Assembly (NCBI GenBank): GCA_013820875.1
Contig: JACDHS010000013.1
Span: 1 to 59,034, forward strand
Origin: Verrucomicrobiota bacterium
Lineage (GTDB): Bacteria > Verrucomicrobiota > Verrucomicrobiia > Limisphaerales > JACDHS01
Direction: 5' to 3'
Length of the DNA stretch: 59,034 nt
Within the stretch, counting starts at the first letter, position 1; the number at the start of each line of letters is the position of its first letter. This document shows, in pieces, positions 10,595-19,199 of this stretch. The notes under the pieces were generated by a model. That model did no database searches. It had not been told where the DNA came from and worked only from the letters and a program-made list of their open reading frames with translations. The position numbers were made by a program, and so were the translations under genes.

Positions 10595-12280
10595 ATGTTT
10601 CCAAAAATCACCTTCGTTCTCGCCTTGGTCGGATTGTTAATCGCGAATGCTCTTTCACTCCAGGCGGCAGACAAGCCCAATATCATCGTCATCATGGCGG
10701 ACGATGTTGGGTACTCTGATATCGGCAGCTATGGCGGCGAGATAAAGACACCCAATCTCGACGCACTCGCCAAGAATGGTGTCCGCTTCACCCAATTCTA
10801 CAACACCGCCCGTTGCTGCCCGACTCGCGCCTCCCTCCTGACCGGACTCTATTCGCACCAGACCGGCATCGGTCATATGAACTGGGCGGACAATGGCCAT
10901 GAAGGTTATCGCGGCAATCTGAACAACCGTTGCGCCACCATTGCCGAAGTGCTCCGCCCCAGTGGTTACCGCACCTACATGAGCGGCAAATGGCATGTCA
11001 CCCGTTTCGCGGAGGTGGACAGCGACCAATCACAATGGCCGTTGCAACGCGGGTTCGAGAAATATTACGGCACCCTGAAAGGTTCCGGCAGTTTCTTCGA
11101 TCCGGTGTCCCTCTGCCGCCAGAATACTTTCATCACACCGGAAAATGATCCTCAGTACAAGCCCAAAGAATATTATTACACCGATGCCATCAGCGATAAC
11201 GCAGTGACCTTTCTCCAACAACACGAAAAAGAATCAGCGGATAAACCGTTCTTCATGTATGTCGCCTACACAGCGGCCCACTGGCCAATGCATGCGCTGC
11301 CGCAAGACATCAAAAAATACGAAGGAAAGTATGACGCCGGCTATGAGCCCATTCGGCAGGAGCGCCTGAAGCGAATGAAGGAAATGGGATTGATCGATCC
11401 CAATTGGAAACCGGCACCCACGGTCGGCGATTGGAGCGAGGTACAGAACAAGGAATGGGAAGCCGCCGGTATGCAGGTTTTCGCCGCGATGATGGATAGC
11501 ATGGACCAGGGAATCGGCCGAATCGTTAACGAACTCAAACGCAGTGGTCGCCTGGACAACACTGTGATCTTCTATCTGCAGGACAACGGCGGCTGCGCGG
11601 AGAACAATGGAAGAGCCACCCCCAGGCAACCTTCACCCAAAAAGTTCAAGCCCATGGGACCGGATGACCTTCAAATCGCCAAACCGAAACAGACCCGTGA
11701 CGGTCGTCCCGTTCGCCAGGGACCAGGCGCCATGCCCGGTCCGGATGATACCTTCATCGCCTATGGAGAAAACTGGGCCAACGTTTCCAACACCCCCTTC
11801 CGTGAATACAAGCATTGGGTTCATGAAGGTGGCATCAGCACGCCTCTGATTGTTCATTGGCCCAAAGGAATTTCGCCAAAGCGAAACGGAAAACTGGAGA
11901 GCCAACCCGGACACCTGATTGATATCATGGCCACTTGCCTGGATCTCTCCGACGCGACGTATCCGAAAGAACTGCGCGGCGAGAAAATCAAGCCGGTGCA
12001 AGGAGTGAGTCTTCTTCCCGCAATCAACGGGAAACCATTGAAACGTAAAGCTCCGCTATTCTGGGAACACGAAAGCAACCGCGCGATTCGCGATGGCAAA
12101 TGGAAACTGGTCGCCAAAGCCAATGCGCCCTGGGAACTCTATGATATGGAAGCCGATCGCACGGAAATGAACAACCTCGCTACCCAACAACCGCAAAAAG
12201 TGAAAGAACTCGCGGCCAAATGGGATGGATGGGCCGCTCGCTCCGATGTCCTGCCGCTGGGTGGATGGAACAAGCAATAA
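10595..12280 (+). CDS. Exported type I sulfatase 2 (arylsulfatase-like)
   Basis: A 561-aa sulfatase starting at ATG 10595, 4 nt after the DUF1501 stop; a TTG at 10583 is a less likely start. The signal peptide ends near SLQAA. It has IIVIMADDVGYSDIGSYGG at the metal site, formylglycine motif C74-C-P-T-R (followed by ASLLTG), MSGKWHV, and HEGGISTPLIVHWP. An internal segment around residues 335-385 is rich in Pro/Lys/Arg and is a loop absent from the smaller sulfatase downstream. It probably attacks a different sulfate position from its neighbours. It is followed after 9 nt by the third sulfatase. Confidence 0.93.
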   Translation: MFPKITFVLALVGLLIANALSLQAADKPNIIVIMADDVGYSDIGSYGGEIKTPNLDALAKNGVRFTQFYNTARCCPTRASLLTGLYSHQTGIGHMNWADNGHEGYRGNLNNRCATIAEVLRPSGYRTYMSGKWHVTRFAEVDSDQSQWPLQRGFEKYYGTLKGSGSFFDPVSLCRQNTFITPENDPQYKPKEYYYTDAISDNAVTFLQQHEKESADKPFFMYVAYTAAHWPMHALPQDIKKYEGKYDAGYEPIRQERLKRMKEMGLIDPNWKPAPTVGDWSEVQNKEWEAAGMQVFAAMMDSMDQGIGRIVNELKRSGRLDNTVIFYLQDNGGCAENNGRATPRQPSPKKFKPMGPDDLQIAKPKQTRDGRPVRQGPGAMPGPDDTFIAYGENWANVSNTPFREYKHWVHEGGISTPLIVHWPKGISPKRNGKLESQPGHLIDIMATCLDLSDATYPKELRGEKIKPVQGVSLLPAINGKPLKRKAPLFWEHESNRAIRDGKWKLVAKANAPWELYDMEADRTEMNNLATQQPQKVKELAAKWDGWAARSDVLPLGGWNKQ

Positions 12281-12289
12281 AGAATATTC

Positions 12290-13651
12290 ATGAAACACCT
12301 CCGTTACCTCGTTTGCCTCTGGGTTCTAATCGTTTCCTCTCTTCGAATTGCCGCTGCAGAGAACGAAAAACCGAACTTCATCTTCATTCTCGTGGATGAC
12401 ATGGGATGGGCCGATCTCGCCTGCTATGGTGAACCCTATTTTGAAACGCCAAACATTGATAAGCTCGCCAGCCAGGGGATGAAGTTCACGCAGGCCTACT
12501 CTGCCTGCACCGTTTGTTCGCCGACGCGCGCCTCGTTTCTTACCGGAAAATATCCAGCCACTTTAAAAGTTACCGACTGGATCGCGGGACACGACAAACC
12601 CAATGCAAAATTGGTACCTCCCGATTGGACGCTCCATCTGCCGAAGGACGAAATCACCATCGCACAACGGCTTAAGTCAGCCGGTTACGCCACAGCAAGC
12701 ATTGGCAAATGGCACCTGGGCGGACCTGAGTTCGCCCCGGAAAAGTTTGGCTTCGATATCAATATCGCCGGTTTTCACAAAGGATCACCACCCAGTTATT
12801 TTTCGCCCTACAATAATCCGCACCTTTCTGATGGACCGGACGGCGAATATCTCACGGACCGCCTCACCGGGGAAGCCATTCAGTTCATCGAGAAGAACAA
12901 AACGAAACCGTTCTTCGTTTACCTGCCACATTACGCCGTGCATACGCCGATCCAGGCCAAGAAGACGGTGACGGAGAAGTATCGCAACAAACCGCAACCG
13001 GCTGGAAAGAAGATCAATCCTGAATACGCTGCACTCGTGGAAAGTGTGGACGACAGCGTTGGCCGCCTGATGACTGCATTGGATGGACTGGATCTTTCGC
13101 GGCGCACTTACATTTTCTTCACCTCCGATAATGGCGGACTGGCACGCCACACTTCCAACAAACCGCTCCGCGACGGAAAAGGTTCTGTTTACGAAGGCGG
13201 CGTGCGCGTCCCGCTCATCGTCCGTGGGCCAAACATCCAACAGCACACCAACGACACCCCGGTCATTACCGCGGATTTTTATTCCACCATCCTGGAACTG
13301 GCAGGACTACCGCACAAGGAAGAGCACCAAGTGGAAGGCGAAAGCCTGCTCCCATTGCTCGCGTCAAACGGAAAACTGAAACGCACCGACCTCTACTGGC
13401 ATTACCCGCATTATCATCCCGGCGGCGCAACACCCTACAGCGCGATCCGCGATGGCGATTTCAAGCTGATCCAGTTTTACGAAGATGGCGCGTTCGAACT
13501 CTACAATCTGAAGAACGACATCGGCGAAACTCAAAATCTTGCCGTCCAGATGCCTGCGAAGGTGCTGGAGTTAAACCGAAAGCTTGATCTATGGCGCAAA
13601 GCAACCGGTGCGCAATCCCCCCTGCCGAATCCCAGGCAGCATCAACTATAA
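12290..13651 (+). CDS. Exported type I sulfatase 3
   Basis: A 453-aa sulfatase, last gene of the cluster. The signal peptide covers residues ~1-24 (RIAAAENEK). Motifs are FIFILVDDMGWADLACYG, formylglycine C76-S-P-T-R, IGKWHLGGPEF, and FFTSDNGGL, with GSVYEGGVRVPLIVRGP after. Length and motif order match ordinary S1 family sulfatases acting on carbohydrate sulfates. Its last 10 bp overlap the 3' end of the convergent M50 peptidase gene, leaving no room for an independent terminator between them. Confidence 0.93.
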   Translation: MKHLRYLVCLWVLIVSSLRIAAAENEKPNFIFILVDDMGWADLACYGEPYFETPNIDKLASQGMKFTQAYSACTVCSPTRASFLTGKYPATLKVTDWIAGHDKPNAKLVPPDWTLHLPKDEITIAQRLKSAGYATASIGKWHLGGPEFAPEKFGFDINIAGFHKGSPPSYFSPYNNPHLSDGPDGEYLTDRLTGEAIQFIEKNKTKPFFVYLPHYAVHTPIQAKKTVTEKYRNKPQPAGKKINPEYAALVESVDDSVGRLMTALDGLDLSRRTYIFFTSDNGGLARHTSNKPLRDGKGSVYEGGVRVPLIVRGPNIQQHTNDTPVITADFYSTILELAGLPHKEEHQVEGESLLPLLASNGKLKRTDLYWHYPHYHPGGATPYSAIRDGDFKLIQFYEDGAFELYNLKNDIGETQNLAVQMPAKVLELNRKLDLWRKATGAQSPLPNPRQHQL

Positions 13652-14352
13652 TGCAGCCCCGGGTAGAGCAGATTGATCGCGAACAGATGCACCGGAGGAT
13701 AAACCACTGCAAAAAGTCTCCACGCAATAACAAAGCCTATTATCGCAAAAGCTGGATTGCGGAGAAGGTCTGAATATTTTTCTGCGTTTTCGTTCGAGAG
13801 AAAAAACAGCGGAATGTTGCTCCCGTCCAAAGGTGGAAATGGAAGCAGGTTAAACAGGAAAAGCAGCAGGTTCAGCGAAAACATAATACTAATAAGAGTC
13901 GCCAACATCTGAGGCACACTCCCCTGCGTCGCCGCCGCAGTCACCTGGCTGAACGTGAGGGATGCGGGCGCGTCAAAATAACCAAGGAACATTCCCACTC
14001 GAATCAGGATTGCCGCGATCACGACCAGGAGAAGATTGGAAGCCGGCCCCGCCATCGCCATCCAGGCAGCTTTCTTTGGAAAACGGAGGGCCCAGCGAGG
14101 GTCATACGGCGCGCTGGCCCACCCGATCATCCATCCACCCAGGGCATAAGACAGGAATGGCACCAGCACCATGCCGAAAGGTTCTCTCTTAACGTGCGGG
14201 ATCGGATCCAGGGTGACCTGACCACCGCGATGAGCGGTGTCATCCCCCAGTTTCCAACTGACGAAAGCATGACTCGCTTCGTGCAGCGTGACAGAAAAAA
14301 GAAACACCACATACCAGACCGCACCATCGAACAACGAAATGTTCTCGAACAT
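13642..14352 (-). CDS. M50-family (site-2 protease-like) membrane metallopeptidase
   Basis: A 236-aa integral membrane protein. The zinc motif H24-E25-A26-S27-H28 sits in the first hydrophobic segment, and the third ligand is probably D176 in LLPFPPLDGS, the NPxxDG-type motif of S2P proteases. Additional membrane segments lie at about 61-80, 98-122, 148-172 and 195-220. There is no PDZ or CBS domain, so it belongs to the compact group of M50 proteins often found singly. It is convergent with the sulfatase operon and overlaps its last gene by 10 bp; a functional link is not implied. Confidence 0.88.
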   Translation of the reverse strand: MFENISLFDGAVWYVVFLFSVTLHEASHAFVSWKLGDDTAHRGGQVTLDPIPHVKREPFGMVLVPFLSYALGGWMIGWASAPYDPRWALRFPKKAAWMAMAGPASNLLLVVIAAILIRVGMFLGYFDAPASLTFSQVTAAATQGSVPQMLATLISIMFSLNLLLFLFNLLPFPPLDGSNIPLFFLSNENAEKYSDLLRNPAFAIIGFVIAWRLFAVVYPPVHLFAINLLYPGLHYS

Positions 14353-14404
14353 CGGCAGAGTTTAGGGAGTGTTTTTTAAAGATAAAGCACGGGAGGAACA
14401 GTGG

Positions 14405-14840
14405 GTGTGGTTCCGGGTGTGATTTTTTCCGGGTGAGATGGGTGGAGTTAAGGCACAACGGGCCGAAATCCACCAGCCCAGGCCGGTGGCCCACTGCCAT
14501 TTACTTAACGGGGTTGGGTGTTTCCCGAGGGCCAAAGGCCCGGCATTATACCAGCCTGGGCCATTGGCCCAGGGAAGATGACCTGAAAATTCTCAAAGGG
14601 CTGAAGGCCCGCCCTATTGGATGTTCATTAGACTTCCACGAATAGGTCGGGCCTTCAGCCCTCAATTGGGTTGCCGGATTATCCCTGGGCCGATGGCCCA
14701 GGCTGGTATAGATCGGACCTTTGGTCCTTAACTAAATGGCACTCGGCCACCGGCCTGGGCTGAGGGCTTTCAGCCCGTTGGGCCGTGCAGCTACCCCATC
14801 TCACCCGGAAAAAATCACACCCGTGTAATTCCGGGTGTGA
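14405..14840. repeat. ~430-bp imperfect inverted repeat (giant hairpin) of GC-rich palindromes
   Basis: The outer arms are GTGTGATTTTTTCCGGGTGA near 14417 and its complement near 14799 (TCACCCGGAAAAAATCACAC). Moving inward, the arms continue to pair in blocks: CACTGCCATTTACTTAA with its counterpart near 14727, CCAGCCTGGGCCATTGGCCC with its counterpart at ~14686-14707, and GGGCTGAAGGCCCG with CGGGCCTTCAGCCC. The centre is near 14620. No coding frame is supported. Several of these blocks recur at 58845-58915. Confidence 0.85.
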
Positions 14841-14877
14841 TTATTAGCGGGTGACGATCTATTTTCCCCTTTCGCCT

Positions 14878-14937
14878 CGGACAGGCAAGATGCGCTATTC
14901 TACACTGGCGGCGAGCGCTTCCAGCCTGTCCCTTCAA
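14878..14937. repeat. Palindromic repeat with GGACAGGCAAGATGC / CAGCCTGTCC ends
   Basis: The left end GGACAGGCAAGATGC is identical to a 15-mer inside the dinG coding sequence (51049-51063), and the right end closes the palindrome with CAGCCTGTCCC. The unit lies immediately downstream of the FN3-tailed gene stop, where it could act as a stem-loop for its mRNA. Confidence 0.6.
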
Positions 14938-14941
14938 GATT

Positions 14942-15895
14942 TCAGGCATCCATTTCATTCGATGTCTTTGGCAGCTCCCCTGAAGACGTCTTCACCACCA
15001 CAACCGTGCTCATCACACTTTCACCGCCGTTATTCACCGCCGAAAGCGCCACCTCCACCTCCGAATCACTCGGCAACTCCTCCATCAACAGGTCCAAATC
15101 CGACGTGCTGCCCACGAAAACCATCTCTGCATCCACACCGACCACCCGTTTCCAGCCGCGGTAATGTTCCGCACGCGGTGCCGCCGGCCATTTGACTGAA
15201 ATGGCGTTCGTTCCAATCAAAACTGCCGTCACACCCGTCGGCGCATCTGGCGTCGGTTGAGCGCCCACCTTGTTGAAACCAAATTCCACCCAGCGCGAGT
15301 CGAGCGAGGCCAGTTTCAGGCGCAGCGCACTGCTCAGCTCGCGCAGGATATAACGCACTTCCTCCGCCTTCGCCGCGCGTTCTTCGAGCGATCGTTGCAA
15401 AGCTCCTTTCCGCTTATTCACCGTCGTATTCGCCACCACCAGCAGCGTCTCCAATGCCTTGGTTTTCGTCGCCGCCAGGTTGGGATCATCCGCGCCCAGG
15501 TCAGGATTCGCCTCCAAATGACTGCCCATCCTGGTCAATGCCAGCAACAGGCTGCTCACCTTCGTGGACACTTTCAGCGACCCCACAAAACCGAAAGCTT
15601 CCCATGCCTGCGAAAAATTGGGGGTCAACATCGGCTTCACCAGTTCCCGGACGGCGCGGATATGGTTTCGAACCTTCCGGATGGCCAAACGACGGGCCGC
15701 AGTGGCGTTTCTGAGATCAATCCGCGCCTGCTCGTAATTCGAATCGGCGACAATCAATGCGCCCCTCTTCGATTCCATGCTGGTGCCCATGTTGGCGGGC
15801 AGCTCGAGGATCGTTCCATATTTGATAACACCCGGAATAGCCAAGGCGACCTGCGGGATCAATTTCACCGGTGAACTTGTGATCGTATTCTTCAT
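14942..15895 (-). CDS. Uncharacterised protein with C-terminal FN3 domain, paralogue A
   Basis: A 317-aa protein of unknown function. Residues ~1-215 are mainly helical and charged, with no secretion signal that I recognise. Residues ~220-310 look like a fibronectin type III domain (TPDAPTGVTAVLIGTNAISV near its start, LPSDSEVEVALSAVNNGGES near its end). It is clearly paralogous to the protein at 57361-58275: both begin MKN, both have GSLK followed by V/I-S, and the FN3 region aligns throughout. A GGAG sequence ~9 nt upstream supports the ATG at 15895. The family is not one I can name; it may be lineage-specific and surface- or filament-associated, but that is speculation. Confidence 0.75.
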   Translation of the reverse strand: MKNTITSSPVKLIPQVALAIPGVIKYGTILELPANMGTSMESKRGALIVADSNYEQARIDLRNATAARRLAIRKVRNHIRAVRELVKPMLTPNFSQAWEAFGFVGSLKVSTKVSSLLLALTRMGSHLEANPDLGADDPNLAATKTKALETLLVVANTTVNKRKGALQRSLEERAAKAEEVRYILRELSSALRLKLASLDSRWVEFGFNKVGAQPTPDAPTGVTAVLIGTNAISVKWPAAPRAEHYRGWKRVVGVDAEMVFVGSTSDLDLLMEELPSDSEVEVALSAVNNGGESVMSTVVVVKTSSGELPKTSNEMDA

Positions 15896-16159
15896 AAACT
15901 GTGACTCCGATAAACCATTTTTGCCGGAACACCTTTTCGTTCGTGCCCGGACGGAGTATTTCTCTCACAAACCACCGCCTTACATAAGGAGTACATTTGC
16001 AGCAATTACTTTCCTCCCCCTCAACCCCCTGATTTCATTGATGTTTTTGGATGAAAAATATTTTGAAAAAGTTTTAATTTTAACGAACAGAAGAACCTTC
16101 TATCAGAGACAAATTCACGAAATTCGCTCCGTAAAATCCGAGAAACAGAGTCATTTCAC

Positions 16160-16500
16160 CGGCGAAACGGCTACCATCACCGGGAACATCGATCCTTTAA
16201 CAGTGAAACAACCGAAATGACCGGTCACGACCAACGCGTCATGGTGAGTCATCCAGCCTGACCAGTAACGGCGGCCGGTTTCACAGGAAAATTGCCCACC
16301 TTCACCGGTAAAGGTGGCCGTTTTACGATGACTCGACCGCCTTTCCCGGCGACTGTGGCCGTTTCACGGTAAATCGACGGCCTATCCCGGTAACGGTGAT
16401 CGATTTACAATAAAAAATCCGAACTCACCCGGTCACGACGTCTACTTCACGGTGAATCGGTTCATTATTCCCAGTAAAGCTGCCCGTTTTACGGTGTGCG
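16160..16500. repeat. Diverged tandem array of alternating 21-bp and 20-bp units (41-42 bp higher-order period)
   Basis: About sixteen units can be cut at regular intervals. Type A reads CGGTAAAGGTGGCCGTTTTA(C) at 16306-16326, CGGCGACTGTGGCCGTTTCA(C) at 16347 and CGGTAACGGTGATCGATTTA(C) at 16388. Type B reads GATGACTCGACCGCCTTTCC at 16327 and GGTAAATCGACGGCCTATCC at 16368. A and B alternate. Units are highly diverged but spacing is kept within 20-22 bp. No gene is evident. Confidence 0.75.
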
Positions 16501-16512
16501 CGTCACCCCGAC

Positions 16513-16780
16513 CGATCAAAGCTCCAGAGGAGCGGCATGTTTATAGAAACAGCAATTAACATGGAACCCAAGCTCCATAGGAGCGGCATAAGTGATCCGT
16601 AGTTGATTGCACAGACAGACATGCCGCGCTGCTGGCGCTGGGGATGCACCGCTTATGCAGTTTGGGCCAAGTGACGAAGCCACTGAAAAACGCGATGTAA
16701 TTAAGGGTGAAAATCCGCCCATGTGATAGCCGTGGATTTTCAACCCACGGTAGAACGAGGAATGCAAGGGACAAGGCCAC
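16513..16780. repeat. Dispersed AGCTCC..GGAGCGGCAT-type repeat
   Basis: The hairpin-forming sequence AAGCTCCAGAGGAGCGGCAT (16517-16536) is repeated as AAGCTCCATAGGAGCGGCAT at 16569-16588, about 52 bp apart. A less structured tail follows to ~16780, containing GTGGATTTTCAACCCAC, which can fold. From general knowledge, similar short repeats recur in verrucomicrobial and planctomycete intergenic DNA. The minus-strand frames across it encode only repeat translation. Confidence 0.55.
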
Positions 16781-16876
16781 ACCTTTTGATCCGGGAAAGT
16801 AAAGGGTTGTTAATGAACTACTGCACGCATCACAGACGCGGTTAAAGACTTCCCGCCAATCTCCTCGGGGAATCCG

Positions 16877-17554
16877 TCAGGGAATTTTTACACCTTTAGC
16901 TACATCGACGCTTATTTCCGCAGCGGTCTTTGACTGTTGCGCCGTAGTGACCATCGCTTGGAGAGCTCGCGTGACCGATCCGGCAAAATAATACTCCTCC
17001 AGGTCTCGAAGAGCGGCTTCCAACGGATAGACATTTACAGAATTTGTCATTCGTTGAGCGATTCTGGCTTCTTGAATCTTTCGTTGAGCTTGCATTTGCA
17101 GTTGAAGTGTTTGAATCGTCTGATCTTTAAATACATTTTTATCAAGAGTGGCATTCGCTCCTAAAACGCCTGTTGCGATGCCAGACAGAATAGTCTTAGT
17201 CGCGGCACCTCCTACGGCAGTTGACGCTGTCGTTAATCCAAGTGCGGTCAGATCAGCGACAGTATCTTTTATGGTTTTCAAATCGCGCAACGACCACTCG
17301 TAAGTGTTGTAACTCGAATCCATCACTCCCATCACTTCTTCAATGATGGCATTCCGAATTGCCACCTGATTAGTGCCAGCGCTTGCATACTCCGTTCGAA
17401 AGTAGTTCCCAGCATTCGCGTTCGTGTAGTCAAATCGTAGATGTTTGAGTGACAAAGGTTGGATAGGCTTCGAGGCACCGTAGCGAACAGCGTTGCATCC
17501 GGTCACCAGAAACAACAACGGGAGGAGGAGTAATCCTAAGTTTTTATAACGCAT
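16877..17554 (-). CDS. Lipoprotein of unknown function
   Basis: A 225-aa protein with a clear lipobox (LLFLVTGC), predicting a lipid-anchored envelope protein. I use MRYKNLG at 17554 as the start because it gives a normal-length signal; an ATG at 17566 adds four residues. The mature part has a small-residue-rich hydrophobic stretch (~90-135, TALGLTTASTAVGGAATK) and then a predicted helix (QTLQLQMQAQRKIQEARIAQ), so it may be partly membrane-embedded and oligomeric. No family is recognised. It stands alone between repeat DNA and a gene fragment on the opposite strand. Confidence 0.7.
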   Translation of the reverse strand: MRYKNLGLLLLPLLFLVTGCNAVRYGASKPIQPLSLKHLRFDYTNANAGNYFRTEYASAGTNQVAIRNAIIEEVMGVMDSSYNTYEWSLRDLKTIKDTVADLTALGLTTASTAVGGAATKTILSGIATGVLGANATLDKNVFKDQTIQTLQLQMQAQRKIQEARIAQRMTNSVNVYPLEAALRDLEEYYFAGSVTRALQAMVTTAQQSKTAAEISVDVAKGVKIP

Positions 17555-17565
17555 TTCTAAATACA

Positions 17566-17820
17566 ATGGAATTTGTTGTCTACAGCAATTACAAAATAAA
17601 AAGGAGCTTCAGCATGGGCTATCTTGGGCAGTGTCAGATACGCCCCTTCAGCATTCGAGCCCAAGCACGTCGGGATATTCACGCGACGCAAAACGGCTAT
17701 TTCTACGCCGTCGAAACAACAACCAATTTAAACACTGGCGCATGGAGTTCTTTGCCCGTGCCCCTCGGCGATGGCACTCTTCATGTAAAGATAAGCTACC
17801 TTCAATCCGGCAGTGACTGA
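17566..17820 (+). pseudogene. Possible remnant of a secreted-protein C-terminus
   Basis: The frame encodes GYFYAVETTTNLNTGAWSSL then PVPLGDGT, which resembles the C-terminal module found at the end of many verrucomicrobial secreted proteins (YxVExSTNL..W). The upstream 30 residues have no matching domain and the start abuts the divergent lipoprotein gene. I read it as a decayed 3' end of a larger gene rather than a functional 84-aa protein; it could also be spurious. Confidence 0.3.
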
Positions 17821-17951
17821 GATTGAAAGACAGGAAAGTTTTTTATTGATGGGGAGTTGGGAATTGCGGCTGCTCCAGCGGCGGGCCATGAGCGTACCTT
17901 TTCTGAATATATTGCCAGATTCAGTGATAGACCTCACTATCCGGCCTGTTT

Positions 17952-19187
17952 ATGAATCACTATCGTTTGATTATGCGAAAAGTATCTCTTCTCTTCCTGC
18001 TATTGGTTGCCTGTTCCATGAGTTTCGTTGCTTCAGCCGCCACGCCACGCATCGAGACTCAAATCAATACCTTGATGAAAACAGTTCAGGGCAAACGAGT
18101 CGGGATGTTGTGCAATCCCAGCAGCGTGGACGCGGAATTTCGTTTGTTGGCCGATCGGTTGCATGCCAATCCGGATGTGAAGCTGGTCTGCTTTTTCGCA
18201 CCCGAACATGGCTTGCGTGGCGATGCCCAGGCCGGTGATAAAGTGATCGATTACACCGACGAAATTACCGGGCTTCCGGTCTATTCACTTTACGGCAGCC
18301 GTCGCGTTCCGACTCCTGAGCAGTTGGAAACCATTGACGTGCTGGTTTGCGACAAGCAGGAGGTGGGTGTGCGCTTCTACACCTACATCTGGACGGTGGT
18401 GGGTGCCACCGAAGCCGCTGCACGCGCCAACAAGGAAGTGGTTATCTTCGATCGGCCGAATCCCCTTGGCCTCAAAAAAGCTGAGGGTGCACCGAATCGC
18501 GTGGATGGCGGTCTCGTGGGACCACTCTGGGCAGGGCAACCTTTTGGTGTTCCGACGCGGCATGGGATGACGCTGGGTGAAATCTCCACATTCGTAAACG
18601 AAGCCTGGGCAACCAACAAAGCAAAGCTCACCGTGATCCAGATCCCGGGCTACAAGCGCTCCATGACTTTTGCCGAGACCGGCTATCCGTGGGTGATGCC
18701 ATCGCCGAACATGCCTACCCTGGAAACCGTGGCGGTTTATCCCGGCACCTGTGTGTTCGAAGGTTCAAACCTGAGCGAAGGACGGGGTACCACGCGGCCG
18801 TTTGAATTCATCGGTGCGCCTTTTGTAAACCCAGCCAAAGTTGCCGCAAGCCTGAACGCCGCCGGGTTGCCTGGAGTGCGTTTTCGTGAAGCGTGGTTTA
18901 TCCCAACATTCAGCAAGCACTCCGGCAAACGTTGCGGCGGTGTGCAATTGCACGTTACCGATCCTGACAAATTCGATGCAGTCCGAACCGGCCTCGTGAT
19001 GCTCAAGACCTTCTGCGAGATGTATCCGAACGATGTAAAAGTCACCTCCTTTGCCTCACGCCTTATGGGTGTTCGCAATCTGCACGAACGCATCTGGACT
19101 GAAGAGGTGGACACATTGGTATCCGAATGGCAGGGCGACCTGAAGAAATTCGAGAAGATGCGCAAACCGTATTTGCTCTATAAGTGA
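17952..19187 (+). CDS. namZ: NamZ-type exo-beta-N-acetylmuramidase (DUF1343), copy 1
   Basis: A 411-aa member of the DUF1343/YbbC/NamZ family, which releases terminal MurNAc from peptidoglycan fragments. Key blocks: FFAPEHGLRGD (E85, in the motif thought to carry the catalytic Glu), TGLPVYSLYG, VGVRFYTY, and SEGRGTTRPFE. The N-terminus has a hydrophobic stretch ending LLVAC, which could be a lipobox if translation starts at MRK (17973); signal peptidase I cleavage near VASA is the alternative. The usual DxQDxG block is altered to DKQEVG here. A second copy is at 39504-40811, about 21 kb away. A MITE lies 12 nt downstream. Confidence 0.88.
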   Translation: MNHYRLIMRKVSLLFLLLVACSMSFVASAATPRIETQINTLMKTVQGKRVGMLCNPSSVDAEFRLLADRLHANPDVKLVCFFAPEHGLRGDAQAGDKVIDYTDEITGLPVYSLYGSRRVPTPEQLETIDVLVCDKQEVGVRFYTYIWTVVGATEAAARANKEVVIFDRPNPLGLKKAEGAPNRVDGGLVGPLWAGQPFGVPTRHGMTLGEISTFVNEAWATNKAKLTVIQIPGYKRSMTFAETGYPWVMPSPNMPTLETVAVYPGTCVFEGSNLSEGRGTTRPFEFIGAPFVNPAKVAASLNAAGLPGVRFREAWFIPTFSKHSGKRCGGVQLHVTDPDKFDAVRTGLVMLKTFCEMYPNDVKVTSFASRLMGVRNLHERIWTEEVDTLVSEWQGDLKKFEKMRKPYLLYK

Positions 19188-19199
19188 GCAACACCCTAA

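Noticed and set aside
14942-15874. Plus-strand frames opposite the FN3-tailed gene
   Set aside because: The minus-strand frame gives the paralogue of 57361-58275, so the opposite frames are shadows.
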